Under the pieces are notes generated by a model. The model was not told where the DNA came from. It saw nothing but the letters and a program-made list of their open reading frames with translations, and did not search any database. From Planctomycetota bacterium (lineage in GTDB: Bacteria > Planctomycetota > Planctomycetia > Planctomycetales > Planctomycetaceae): a stretch of DNA of 64,000 nucleotides. Positions 38,053-46,344 of this stretch are shown piece after piece (within the stretch, counting starts at the first letter, position 1; every line of letters starts with the position of its first letter). The translations under genes were made by a program, and so were the position numbers. The stretch is taken from the NCBI GenBank assembly GCA_003388505.1, contig QQVO01000028.1, positions 1 to 64,000 on the forward strand. Reading direction: 5' to 3'.

Positions 38053-38927
38053 CGGCTGCCGACGGACTGTTTGTAACGACCAACGCCGACGAACTCCGTC
38101 GAGCGACGGCAGCCGCGCGGCGTCAGGGGAAGACGGTCGGGTGTGTGCCGACAATGGGCGCCCTGCATGCCGGGCACACCAGCCTGATCGAGGCCGCCCG
38201 CCGCGAAACGGACTTTGTCGTGGTGACGGTGTTCGTCAATCCTTCGCAGTTCGCACCGGGCGAAGACCTGGAGGCGTATCCCCGGCCGATCGAAGACGAT
38301 CTGAAGGCCTGCCGCGACGCGGAAGTGAATGTTGTCTTTCTGCCGCCGACGGAGAGTCTCTACCCGGAGGGCTACTCCACCTGGGTCGATGTTGAGGGGC
38401 TTTCGCGTGTATTGGAAGGCGCCAGCCGGCCGACACATTTTCGCGGCGTGGCGACGATCGTGCTCAAGCTCCTGAACATTGTCGGTCCCGACGCGGCGTT
38501 TTTCGGAACGAAGGACTACCAGCAACTGGCGCTGCTGCGACGGATGGTGCGTGATCTCCATGTTCCGGTCCGGCTCGTGCCGTGTCCGACAGTGCGTGAA
38601 CCGGATGGACTCGCGTTGAGCAGCCGGAACGTCTATCTCAGCAGCAAGGAACGGAAGTCTGCGCTCGCGTTGCACGAGAGCCTGCGACTGGCGGAAGAGC
38701 GGCTGCTGAGCGGGGAGACCGATCTGCCGGCCATCGCCACCTCAATGGAGCAGCATTTGAACTCACGGCCCGGCGTGGAGACCGACTATGCAGTCATCGC
38801 GGATGCCGACACACTGGAAGTGCTCAGCGCGCCGCGAGAGCAAATGGTCGTCCTCGTGGCCGCTCGCGTCGGAAAAACGCGGTTGATCGACAACCTCCCG
38901 GTCACGATCCCCTCGCAAAGCGAGTGA
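38049..38927 (+). CDS. panC: Pantoate-beta-alanine ligase (292 aa)
   Basis: Cytoplasmic enzyme making pantothenate from pantoate, beta-alanine and ATP (CoA pathway). The nucleotidyl-transferase signature CVPTMGALHAGHTSLIEAAR is at about 32-51, followed by TVFVNPSQFAPGEDLEAYPR, FFGTKDYQQLALLRRMVRDL and REPDGLALSSRNVYLS. The length is normal. It overlaps the stop codon of the pseudokinase gene by four bases (ATGA) and is followed after 36 bases by lgt. Other pan genes are not in the window. Confidence 0.96.
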   Translation: MTAADGLFVTTNADELRRATAAARRQGKTVGCVPTMGALHAGHTSLIEAARRETDFVVVTVFVNPSQFAPGEDLEAYPRPIEDDLKACRDAEVNVVFLPPTESLYPEGYSTWVDVEGLSRVLEGASRPTHFRGVATIVLKLLNIVGPDAAFFGTKDYQQLALLRRMVRDLHVPVRLVPCPTVREPDGLALSSRNVYLSSKERKSALALHESLRLAEERLLSGETDLPAIATSMEQHLNSRPGVETDYAVIADADTLEVLSAPREQMVVLVAARVGKTRLIDNLPVTIPSQSE

Positions 38928-38963
38928 TCGTGACGGGCGGACGCCGCAGAATGGATTGCCGAT

Positions 38964-40058
38964 ATGCGTCAAACGTTATTTCGCGTCGTTTTCGACGATC
39001 CGTGGGCGTTCTGGAAGACGGACCCCGCCACGGGCCTGGAGGGAGTGGGGATCGCCTGGCTGATCGGGGGGGTCCTGTTGATCTGGCTGGCAGCGCTGTT
39101 GATCCACGCGCGGTTTCGCTGGCAGCCGGAGTTCACTCGCCTGGCCGCTTTCGCCGGGGGCGCGATCGGCGTGCTGACGGTGCTGGGTCTCGCCGGAATG
39201 CTGCCGGCGTTCTCGTTTCCGATCTTCGGTTACGGCTTCATGACGCTGGTCGGATTTCTCGCGGCGCTCGGATTCGCTCGGCGTCAGGCGCGGCGGGCGG
39301 GACTCGATCCCGAGACGATGTTCGACCTCGGCTTCTGGTTGCTCGTGCCGGGAGTGATCGGAGGGCGGATGGCCTATCTGATTCAGTATTCGGAGCAGGT
39401 GTTTGCCGGCAAGCAGGGAGGCGAATTCCTGTTCGCCATCATCAACCTCTCAAACGGCGGGCTGGTTCTCATCGGCGCGATTCTCGGCGGAGCAGCCGGG
39501 TTCTTCGCCTACTGTCACCGGCACGGGGTCAACCAGTTGATGCTGGCCGATGTCATCATGCCGTCGATCTTTATCGGGATCGGCTTCGGCCGCCTTGGTT
39601 GTCTGCTCAACGGCTGCTGTTTCGGCGACGCCTGCTCGCTGCCTTGGGCGATGACGTTCCCGCAAGGCAGCGTCCCCTTCGGTGTGTTGGCGGATCGGGG
39701 TTTCATCGATCCCGAAGCGGCCGCGACAATGCCGCTGCATCCCACGCAGATCTACAGTTCCCTCAACGGGTTCGTCCTGGCGACCGTCACGGCGCTCTAC
39801 TACCCGCGGCGGCGGCACGACGGCGACCTCCTCGCCCTCGGCTGCATCCTGTACCCGATGACGCGATTCATCCTCGAGTTCCTCCGCAACGACGAAATGG
39901 GGCAACTCGGGACGCGGCTGACGATTTCGCAGTTCTACAGCCTGGGGATTCTGACAGCCGGCGTCGCCCTGCTGATCTACCTTTCGCTGCGCGGGAGAGA
40001 AGCCACGAGTCACTTTTCCGCCGCCACACCAACCGGCGCCGGCACCGATTCCACGTGA
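38964..40058 (+). CDS. lgt: Prolipoprotein diacylglyceryl transferase (364 aa)
   Basis: Membrane enzyme that transfers diacylglycerol from phosphatidylglycerol to the lipobox Cys of prolipoproteins. Characteristic blocks are FPIFGYGFMTLVGFLAALGF, GGRMAYLIQYSEQ, GFGRLGCLLNGCCFG (GRxGCxxNGCC), LHPTQIYSSLNGF and RFILEFLRNDE. An extra N-terminal portion of about 90 residues with two hydrophobic helices makes it longer than the usual 270-300. The C-terminus carries a short Thr/Ser-rich tail. It probably shares a transcript with panC. Confidence 0.95.
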   Translation: MRQTLFRVVFDDPWAFWKTDPATGLEGVGIAWLIGGVLLIWLAALLIHARFRWQPEFTRLAAFAGGAIGVLTVLGLAGMLPAFSFPIFGYGFMTLVGFLAALGFARRQARRAGLDPETMFDLGFWLLVPGVIGGRMAYLIQYSEQVFAGKQGGEFLFAIINLSNGGLVLIGAILGGAAGFFAYCHRHGVNQLMLADVIMPSIFIGIGFGRLGCLLNGCCFGDACSLPWAMTFPQGSVPFGVLADRGFIDPEAAATMPLHPTQIYSSLNGFVLATVTALYYPRRRHDGDLLALGCILYPMTRFILEFLRNDEMGQLGTRLTISQFYSLGILTAGVALLIYLSLRGREATSHFSAATPTGAGTDST

Positions 40059-40073
40059 CTGCCGATTCCAATA

Positions 40074-40103
40074 TTGGCCTTGCCTGCTGCACCCATGTAC
40101 AAT
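40074..40103 (+). promoter_or_regulatory. Possible sigma-70-type promoter before the DUF433 gene
   Basis: TTGGCC (40074-40079) and TACAAT (40098-40103) are separated by 18 bases; the DUF433 start codon is about 120 bases downstream. It is consensus-like only in part and untested. Confidence 0.3.
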
Positions 40104-40224
40104 GATTGGAATCACGCAAATCGCGACGAAACCGAAGGAACCTCGCGTTCGCGGGATTGAGGACGCCGCCCCATCATTTGTGAATGAATCGGGTCATGCG
40201 CGAAATCCGGATTGTGGAGGCGAC

Positions 40225-40467
40225 ATGCGGGACGTAGCACCAGACATCATCGATACTCCCGGGGTTTGCGGTGGCGATCGGCACATCCGTGGAACCCGCA
40301 TTCCGGTGTGGGCCGTGGAAGCGGCTCGTCGTGTGGGAATTGACGACGACGGCATTCTACGGATGTATCCCACGATCAACCGGGATCAGTTGGAAGCTGC
40401 TCAGGAGTACGCCAGGTCCCACCCGGACGAAATGGACCGCCTGATCGCCGAGAATCAGGATGCCTGA
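40225..40467 (+). CDS. DUF433 antitoxin-like protein (80 aa)
   Basis: Small protein of the DUF433 family (VapB45-like antitoxin, MerR-type winged helix). The typical DRHIRGTRIPVWAVEAARR block is at about 17-35 and is followed by LRMYPTINRDQLEAAQEYA. The ATG at 40225 is chosen because GGAGG lies four bases upstream and the family begins there; the longer frame from 40102 would add unrelated sequence. A 39-residue ORF starting LLADEH follows three bases later, the usual place for a DUF5615 PIN-like toxin. Confidence 0.82.
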   Translation: MRDVAPDIIDTPGVCGGDRHIRGTRIPVWAVEAARRVGIDDDGILRMYPTINRDQLEAAQEYARSHPDEMDRLIAENQDA

Positions 40468-40470
40468 ACC

Positions 40471-40590
40471 ATGGAGGCGAGGCTCCTCGCCGACGAGCAT
40501 TTCGACGTCCAGGTTGTCTACGAATTGATGCGCAACAAGAACAACACCCGTCTCACTGGCGAGTGGATTGACGCTCGAGCAACAGCCTGA
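40471..40590 (+). pseudogene. Truncated DUF5615 PIN-like toxin remnant (39 aa)
   Basis: Reads MEARLLADEHFDVQVVYE and ends after 39 codons. LLADEH(F) is the opening of DUF5615 proteins, which supply the first acidic active-site residues of the PIN-like fold and are normally about 110 residues. Here the rest of the domain (later Asp residues) is absent. It starts three bases after the DUF433 stop, so a toxin-antitoxin pair probably lost its toxin. A short functional peptide is not excluded. Confidence 0.6.
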
Positions 40591-40721
40591 CTTGGTTTGC
40601 GAACTGCATTGTCTCGCCAGCCTCACGTGTTGCCGAATCGTCCGCTGGAAACGTGCGGAGCGAACGCGAAATCGCGCCTCGACGTGACTGCCGAATCCGG
40701 TTCGCGCATAATGCGGGCCGA

Positions 40722-41183
40722 ATGAAATCCGGGAGCAGTTGCGTGGGAACCGGCGGCAGCGGGAAACATCTGGTGGCGGACTTCTGGGACTGCCGTTTGC
40801 CCGATTCGGAAATCGGGTGGCGGCGGCTGATCGAATCGGCCGTGGCTGCCATGGATGCCACGTTGCTCGGACTGCACGTGCATCTCTTCGAGCCGCAAGG
40901 CGCAACGGCGGTCGCGATTCTTTCCGAGTCTCATCTGGCCGTGCACACCTGGCCGGAGCGAGACTACGTCGCCGTCGACGTCTTCACCTGCGGAGAGTCG
41001 GTTCGGCCTGAAGACGGCATCGAGACGCTGAGACGCGAACTGCAGCCGAGTCGGGAACGTATTCTGGAGATCGATCGCGGGGCGTCACCCAGTGCCTCGA
41101 TCAAGGACGCGCGGTCGGACTGCGCATCGGACGAGCTTGTACCGACGTCGGACGCCGGGGGGCCTGCATGGCGGTCTCTGTAA
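40722..41183 (+). CDS. speD: S-adenosylmethionine decarboxylase proenzyme (153 aa)
   Basis: Pyruvoyl enzyme that decarboxylates AdoMet to supply aminopropyl groups for polyamines. ILSESHLAVHTWPERDYVAV contains the self-cleavage site (Glu69-Ser70), the His and the downstream VDVFTCG with the catalytic Cys (about residue 90). The start GKHLVADFWDC fits the family N-terminus. The C-terminal tail of about 30 residues is unconserved. The stop overlaps the next gene (DUF4178 start at 41168). A CATAAT box lies just upstream of the start, compatible with a promoter here. It heads a polyamine/membrane cluster. Confidence 0.92.
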   Translation: MKSGSSCVGTGGSGKHLVADFWDCRLPDSEIGWRRLIESAVAAMDATLLGLHVHLFEPQGATAVAILSESHLAVHTWPERDYVAVDVFTCGESVRPEDGIETLRRELQPSRERILEIDRGASPSASIKDARSDCASDELVPTSDAGGPAWRSL

Positions 41184-43174
41184 ACTGTCCGAGTTGCGGG
41201 GGAGACGTGGGGGTCACCAGCCCCGCCTCACGGGTCGCCTCGTGCCCCTACTGCAACAGCACGCTGATCGTGAATGCGGACGCCGTCCGCGCGCTCGGAA
41301 AGATGGCGCTGCTCGCGGAGACTCCGTCCTGTCTCGCCGTCGGCTGGCCCGCCACGTGCCAGGATCGTGAGATCCTGGTGCTGGGCCGGCTGCAATACCG
41401 CTACGACGCAGGCCTGTGGGATGAGTGGTGGGTGCAATACGCCGACGACGGTTCGTTCGCCTGGATCAGCCAGGATGAGGCCGAATACACCCTCGAGAGG
41501 CCGCTCAAACAAGGGCTGGCCGTCCCGGACTTCGACTCCGTGCAACCGGGCGACGTCGTGGAGTTCGGCGGTCGCAAACTGCTCGTCGAAGAGAAGAATG
41601 AAGCCGAGATGGTCGGCCTGCAGGGCGAGATTCCGCTGGACGCCGGTCCCGGCAAGCCGATGCGTTACCTCGATCTGTCCGACAAGCAGGTCCACGCCAC
41701 GATCGAGTATTTCAACGACGGGTCGACGCTCGCGTTCCAGGGGAAACGTCTGAAGCGGCGCGATCTGGTCTCTCAGGTTCCGGAAGGAATGACGGCCAAA
41801 GGCGAACTCGCCTATCCGCCTCCCGTGGAGTCCCAGCCGGCCGCGAAACGGCCGAAGATCATCAAATCAACCGAGGGACTGAAACCCGAGACGGTCTCCT
41901 GCGACTCCTGCGGAGGCACGGTCAACGTCTACGACGCGCGAGGGGCCGCCATGGTGATGTGCGGACATTGCGGCAGCGCCCTGGACGTCACCGTACCGGG
42001 GCGGGCCCGGCTGCTGTACGAATCGAATCTGAAAAAGAGGCGGTTCCCGATCGAGATCGGCGCCCGCGGCAAAGTTCGCGGCGTGGAGTACGTCGCCACC
42101 GGCATCGTGCGGTATCGCGAGACCGACGACGAGGGAGTCTATGAGTGGACGTCGCTCCAGCTCTTCAACCCGGAGCAGGGTTACGCCTTTCTCGAACTGG
42201 AAAACGGGCATTGGCTCTACTTCACGTCGCTGAGCCACCCGGTCCGTTTCGACCCGCGGCGGGCCACGCCCAAGCAGTCGTTCTCGTTTCAGGGCCAGAG
42301 GTACAAGGTGTTCGAGCGCTCGGCCTGCCGGGTCGTTTACGTCGAGGGGGAGCTGAGCTGGGTCGCCCGGCTGGGGGATGAAGTCCGCTACATGGACGCG
42401 ATTCGTCCGCCGCAGTTGTTGTCGGCCGAGTGGACCGACAAGGAGATCGAATGGTCGCTCGGCATCTACACGCCGCCGGAAGACGTCGTCAAAGCGTTCG
42501 GCCTGCCGGATGAAAAACGGACGCATCCGCGCGGCGTCGCGCCCGCGCAGCCGTTTCTCCAGACCAGGGCGCAGCGCAGAAGAAAGTGGATCGGCCTGGT
42601 GGCGACCGGAATCCTGCTCCTGCTGACGGCGCAGGCCTGGATGACGGGCGGGACGGTCGTGTTGCAGGAAACGGGGATCACTTCCAACCAGTATCTCGCC
42701 GAATCGGGCTACGTGACGCAGCCCTTCGAGATTCCGGAGGGGACGCACATCTGCAAACTGGCCGTCACCGGGAGCGGACTCAACAACTCCTGGGTGGCGC
42801 TGAGCGTGGCGTTTCTGGACGCCGAGGAGAACGTCGTGCTCGACGCGGATGCGACGGTCGAACGCTACCACGGCGTCGAAGGGGGCGAGAGCTGGTCAGA
42901 GGGATCGCGCAACGACTATACACTGGTCCGATTGACCGGTCCGAATACCTACCGGCTGAATGTGTTCGGCGACGCCGGCGTCTGGTCCCGGTCGGGGGGC
43001 GATCGGCAGACGAGCAACGGATCGCCGATCGACATCCGGCTGGCGCGAGACGTGGTGCCGGCCCGCTACTTTCTGGTGGCTGCAATCATCGCAGCGGCGT
43101 ATCCTGCGTGGGAAATCGGCCGGAAAGTGATGTTCGAGGGGCGGCGCTGGCCGTCGGAAGACGACGACGACTGA
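41168..43174 (+). CDS. Two-domain DUF4178 protein with zinc ribbons (668 aa)
   Basis: Zinc ribbon 1 (CPSC at 7, CPYC at 27) then a DUF4178-type beta domain (about 55-215), zinc ribbon 2 (CDSCGG near 242, CGHCG near 262) and a second DUF4178 domain (about 290-440, with VRYMDAIRPPQLLSAEWTDK). A transmembrane helix (WIGLVATGILLLLTAQAW, about 478-495), an extracytoplasmic beta domain (about 500-630) and a final helix (YFLVAAIIAAAYPAWEIG) follow. DUF4178 proteins are recurrent neighbours of speD, DUF350 and membrane spermidine synthase, but their activity is unknown. The gene overlaps speD by 16 bases, so translation is coupled. Confidence 0.82.
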   Translation: MAVSVNCPSCGGDVGVTSPASRVASCPYCNSTLIVNADAVRALGKMALLAETPSCLAVGWPATCQDREILVLGRLQYRYDAGLWDEWWVQYADDGSFAWISQDEAEYTLERPLKQGLAVPDFDSVQPGDVVEFGGRKLLVEEKNEAEMVGLQGEIPLDAGPGKPMRYLDLSDKQVHATIEYFNDGSTLAFQGKRLKRRDLVSQVPEGMTAKGELAYPPPVESQPAAKRPKIIKSTEGLKPETVSCDSCGGTVNVYDARGAAMVMCGHCGSALDVTVPGRARLLYESNLKKRRFPIEIGARGKVRGVEYVATGIVRYRETDDEGVYEWTSLQLFNPEQGYAFLELENGHWLYFTSLSHPVRFDPRRATPKQSFSFQGQRYKVFERSACRVVYVEGELSWVARLGDEVRYMDAIRPPQLLSAEWTDKEIEWSLGIYTPPEDVVKAFGLPDEKRTHPRGVAPAQPFLQTRAQRRRKWIGLVATGILLLLTAQAWMTGGTVVLQETGITSNQYLAESGYVTQPFEIPEGTHICKLAVTGSGLNNSWVALSVAFLDAEENVVLDADATVERYHGVEGGESWSEGSRNDYTLVRLTGPNTYRLNVFGDAGVWSRSGGDRQTSNGSPIDIRLARDVVPARYFLVAAIIAAAYPAWEIGRKVMFEGRRWPSEDDDD

Positions 43175-43213
43175 ACCAATCGATCGATGACCGAGTCGAA
43201 GTGAGGTGACCGC

Positions 43214-43390
43214 ATGAAGTGGCAAACCGGCGCATTCATCGGGTTGATGAGCGCACTGATTCTGGGAACGTCGCTGCTCTCCTATGGAGGAAGCCTCCTG
43301 CCTGCCAGCAGCCGGGATGGAGCGCTCTCGCTCCGCAACGTCCAGGCGCGGCGGACCCACTTCACCCGGTATTACGCCTTCGGAAAGTGA
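43214..43390 (+). CDS. Small signal-anchored protein (58 aa) in the polyamine cluster
   Basis: Reads MKWQTGAFIGLMSALILGTS, then a Ser/Gly-rich linker and a basic C-terminus RRTHFTRYYAFGK. A single N-terminal hydrophobic helix or uncleaved signal is evident. GAGGTGA lies five bases before the ATG, 40 bases after the DUF4178 stop, so it is likely translated. I do not recognise the family. Dispersed repeat A copy 3 begins just 12 bases after its stop codon, so a longer C-terminus may once have existed. Confidence 0.6.
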   Translation: MKWQTGAFIGLMSALILGTSLLSYGGSLLPASSRDGALSLRNVQARRTHFTRYYAFGK

Positions 43391-43402
43391 ATCCCTCAAA
43401 CC

Positions 43403-43673
43403 CTGTCGTTTACACCCATCTCTCGATCCCTGATTGAGTGACTCTCCGAGCGATTCGAATGGAACGCAGATGACCACGGATGGGACCGATTCTCGCTGAT
43501 TGCTCTCTGTGGAGTGCAGAGTATTCAGGCCTGAATCGATGCGCTCTCGTCCCTGCCGACTTTTGAAGGAATTCCCGCAAAATCCGTGTTGATCGGCCAA
43601 ATCCGCGAAAATCTGTGTCCTGTTCGAGAATCCCCTGGGGCCGGGCCCCAGCCGACTTGTGTGTCACTGATCG
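43403..43673. repeat. Dispersed repeat family A, copy 3, flanked by 10-bp direct repeat
   Basis: Starts CTGTCGTTTACACCCATCTC and ends TTGTGTGTCACTGATCG. CCCTCAAACC occurs immediately before (43393-43402) and after (43674-43683). The element sits inside the polyamine gene series between the 58-aa gene and DUF350. The remaining gap to 43848 holds GCGGCGTAAAATGCCGC-type hairpins but no gene. Confidence 0.75.
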
Positions 43674-43848
43674 CCCTCAAACCGGGTTCTTACTCAGGAC
43701 GGCCCGTTTCATCTGGTCGTCGGACCACTGAAGCACGTTTCATTTAACTGGAGCGGTTCTGGCGGCGTAAAATGCCGCATTCAAAGGCAAAAAACGCGGC
43801 CAAACGCCGCCACGATGAAGTGCCACTGGCACGAGAGGAGTTGATTCC

Positions 43849-44064
43849 GTGTTCACTCTGCAAGACTTCCACGAGCTGATCCTGAGCGTCGTCTACAGCG
43901 CCGTCGGAATGGTGGTGTTCGCGCTGTTCTTTCTGCTCGTCATCAAGTTCGCGCCGATCCCGGTCATCAAGGAGATCGAAGAGGACCAGAACATCGCACT
44001 GGCGATCCTGATGGGCTCGGTCGTCATCGGCCTTTCGATCGTGATTGCCGCAGCGATTGTCTGA
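43849..44064 (+). CDS. DUF350 membrane protein (71 aa)
   Basis: Two-helix membrane protein: LILSVVYSAVGMVVFALFFLLVI (about 10-32) and IALAILMGSVVIGLSIVIAAAIV (about 49-71), the second with the GxSIVIAAAI pattern of DUF350 (YjfL-type). It is a half-length version; many homologues have two such units. GTG at 43849 with GAGGAG eight bases upstream is the chosen start. Next to speD and a spermidine synthase it is likely part of a polyamine-linked membrane system, but its transport or channel role is inferred only. Confidence 0.82.
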   Translation: MFTLQDFHELILSVVYSAVGMVVFALFFLLVIKFAPIPVIKEIEEDQNIALAILMGSVVIGLSIVIAAAIV

Positions 44065-44092
44065 TGAAAAGCCACTGCGGAGACGCAAAGTG

Positions 44093-44116
44093 GCCGACTC
44101 GCTCCGCCGAGTCGGC
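44093..44116. terminator. 9-bp stem hairpin between DUF350 and the spermidine synthase gene
   Basis: GCCGACTCG and CGAGTCGGC surround a 6-base loop, 29 bases after the DUF350 stop. There is no T-tract, so it may be an attenuator or mRNA-stability element within the series rather than a full terminator. Confidence 0.35.
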
Positions 44117-44266
44117 TGTCCACCCGCGCAAGTCAACCAGAAGATTCTCGAAAGCACCCGCAGGCCGTCCGAAAGGCCTTGTGCGCGTCGCAGAAACACT
44201 TGCGCAGGAATCAAACGAATCAGGAATCAGTAGTACCGAAGCGTCGCGGAGTTCCAATCGAGCGTC

Positions 44267-45880
44267 ATGTCTGAACCGGATCCATCTGCGGATGCCACCG
44301 AGGGCGGTCTGCCGCACGGGGCGCCCGCCCGACTGCTGATTCTCTTCAGCGTGTTCGTCATCGGCGCCTGCGGACTGATGTACGAGTTGATCGCCGGGGC
44401 GGTCGCGAGCTACCTGCTGGGCGACTCGGTCACGATGTACTCGCTGGTCATCGGCGTCTTTCTGGCCGCGATGGGATTCGGTTCGTTCCTCACACAATGG
44501 ATCCGCAGCGATCTGCTGGGCGCGTTTCTGCGAATTCAACTGGCGGTCGGCGTCGTCGGGGGCTTTTCCGGACTGGCGACCTTCGCGGCGTTCGCGCATA
44601 CCGACGAAATCATGCCGGTCGTGCTCGGACTCTGCGGAGTCGTCGGTGCGCTGGTCGGCATGGAGATTCCGCTGGTCATCCGGTTGATGAAGGAAGGCGC
44701 AGTCCTGCGCGTCAACGTCGCCCAGGTGCTGAGCGTCGATTATCTCGGAGCGCTCGCGGCGAGCACGGCGTTTCCCTTTCTCGTCCTGCCGCTGCTGGGC
44801 CTCACTCGGGCGGCCCTCCTGATCGGCATGTTCAACATCCTGATTGCATCATTCGGGATCGCGATGTTCTGGCGGGACCTGCCGGGACGGCGGGCCCTGT
44901 GCGGCTGGACGCTGGTCTGCGGGATGTTGCTGATCGGCGGATTCGCTGCCGCCGGCCGGGCGACCACCTGGCTCGAAGACCGCCTGTATCAGGACGAGGT
45001 CATCCTGGCGGAGACGACGCCCTACCAGCGGATCGTCATCACGCGCTGGCAGGACGACATCCGCCTCTTTCTGAACGGCCACCTGCAATTCTCCGCGGCC
45101 GATGAGTACCGCTACCACGAAGCGCTGGTGGTTCCGGGCGTCACGGCGGCAAGCAGAGCAACGCGGGCCCCGCTGCGCGTGCTGCTGTTGGGCGGAGGCG
45201 ACGGTCTGGCGGTCCGGGAACTGCTGCGTCACGCAGAGGTTGAACAGATCGATCTGGTCGACATCGACCGGCGGGTCGTCGAACTGTTTCGAGACAACCC
45301 GCTGCTGCGGGAATTGAACGGCGGCAGCCTGACCGACCCCCGCGTGGCGTGTCACTATGAAGATGCGTTCGTCTTCCTGCGAAATCTCCGCGCCGCGCGT
45401 TACGACCTGATCGTGATGGACCTGCCCGACCCCAGCGGCGTGGAGACCAGCAAGCTCTACTCCCGCACATTCTTCGGACTCGCGCTTCGCAAGCTGACGC
45501 CGAGAGGCGTGCTCGTCACCCAGGCCAGCAGCCCGTTCTACGCGCGGGAAGCCTACTGGTGCGTGGTGCGCACAATCGAGTCGGCAGTCGGCGAACTCCC
45601 ACCCTCGAAATCGGCGGAATCAAAACCGTTCTCGATTATTCCCTATCACTCGCAGGTGCCGAGTTTCGGAGACTGGGGATTCGTGATGGCGGCCGCGAAG
45701 CGTCCCGCGGCAGAGCACTGGCCGCCGCCGGAGAAGACGCGCTACCTGACCTATTCCGTGTTCGAGCGGGCGCTGGTGTTTGCTCCCGACAGCCGCAAGG
45801 TTGAAACAGAGATCAACGAACTCGACGACCCGGTGCTCGTCCGCTACCACAATGCGGGCTGGTCGCGATGGAACCAATAG
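44267..45880 (+). CDS. Membrane-anchored spermidine synthase-like aminopropyltransferase (537 aa)
   Basis: N-terminal multi-helix membrane domain (about 20-225, starting ARLLILFSVFVIGACGLMYE with a GLMYELIAGAVASYLLGDS block) followed by a soluble aminopropyltransferase. Catalytic-domain motifs are TTPYQRIVITRWQDDIRLFL (about 244), EYRYHEALV, LLLGGGDGLAVRELLRH (AdoMet-type loop, about 305), LVDIDRRVVE and VMDLPDPSG. It would transfer an aminopropyl group from decarboxylated AdoMet, the product of SpeD, to a polyamine or other acceptor at the membrane. The gene closes the cluster begun by speD. Confidence 0.85.
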   Translation: MSEPDPSADATEGGLPHGAPARLLILFSVFVIGACGLMYELIAGAVASYLLGDSVTMYSLVIGVFLAAMGFGSFLTQWIRSDLLGAFLRIQLAVGVVGGFSGLATFAAFAHTDEIMPVVLGLCGVVGALVGMEIPLVIRLMKEGAVLRVNVAQVLSVDYLGALAASTAFPFLVLPLLGLTRAALLIGMFNILIASFGIAMFWRDLPGRRALCGWTLVCGMLLIGGFAAAGRATTWLEDRLYQDEVILAETTPYQRIVITRWQDDIRLFLNGHLQFSAADEYRYHEALVVPGVTAASRATRAPLRVLLLGGGDGLAVRELLRHAEVEQIDLVDIDRRVVELFRDNPLLRELNGGSLTDPRVACHYEDAFVFLRNLRAARYDLIVMDLPDPSGVETSKLYSRTFFGLALRKLTPRGVLVTQASSPFYAREAYWCVVRTIESAVGELPPSKSAESKPFSIIPYHSQVPSFGDWGFVMAAAKRPAAEHWPPPEKTRYLTYSVFERALVFAPDSRKVETEINELDDPVLVRYHNAGWSRWNQ

Positions 45881-45881
45881 A

Positions 45882-46283
45882 CCGGATTATTTATCCAGGA
45901 TGTCAGCACAGAGCCACAAAGGACACACAGAGAGTCCACGGAGAGAAAGATTTACGAGCTGTCGTTTACACACAACTCGGTTCGGGCCCGGGGCCGAGAA
46001 ACCGGGCCCAAGGGATTTTCGAATGGGACACGGATTTTCGCGGATTGGGCGGATCAGCACGGATCTTGCGGGGAATTCCTCAAGTGGCGGCAGCGCCGAG
46101 GCCGCATCGATTCAAGCGCGCAGGATGTCGACACGCAAGGAAGCAATCAGCGAAAATCGGTTCAATCCGCGGTCATCCGCGTTCTATTCGAATCTCTCGG
46201 AGAGTCACTCGAACGGGGATCGAGAGATGTGTGCAAACGACAGGCACCCAGACTCCTCCGTGCCTCCGTGGTGAATAATTCGG
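45882..46283. repeat. Outer inverted-repeat element enclosing family A copy 4
   Basis: CCGGATTATTTATCC at 45884 and GGTGAATAATTCGGG at 46270 are inverted relative to each other. Both are followed inward by CACAGAGCCAC/CACGGAGGCAC-type sequence. Between them lies family A copy 4. This looks like an insertion of family A into an older element, or a composite. The similarity to the DNA after the transposase at 1588 is noted. Confidence 0.45.
45960..46242 (-). repeat. Dispersed repeat family A, copy 4
   Basis: About 283 bp with near-perfect inverted ends: TGTCGTTTACACACA on the left and TGTGTGCAAACGACA on the right. The internal order is reversed relative to copies 1-3 (GACACGGATTTTCGCGGATT comes first). 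No direct repeat was seen at the flanks. The 45881-46344 gap holds only this and the enclosing element. Confidence 0.75.
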
Positions 46284-46344
46284 GCTGGCGCGCATTGCCG
46301 GCGTGCGTTTCTTTCTTACTCCACATGCACACGCTTCAGGGGAC

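Noticed and set aside
43741-43800. Terminator on the minus strand (GCGGC-GTTTG-GCCGC followed by T-run)
   Set aside because: No minus-strand gene lies nearby to need it; likely coincidental within GC-rich spacer.
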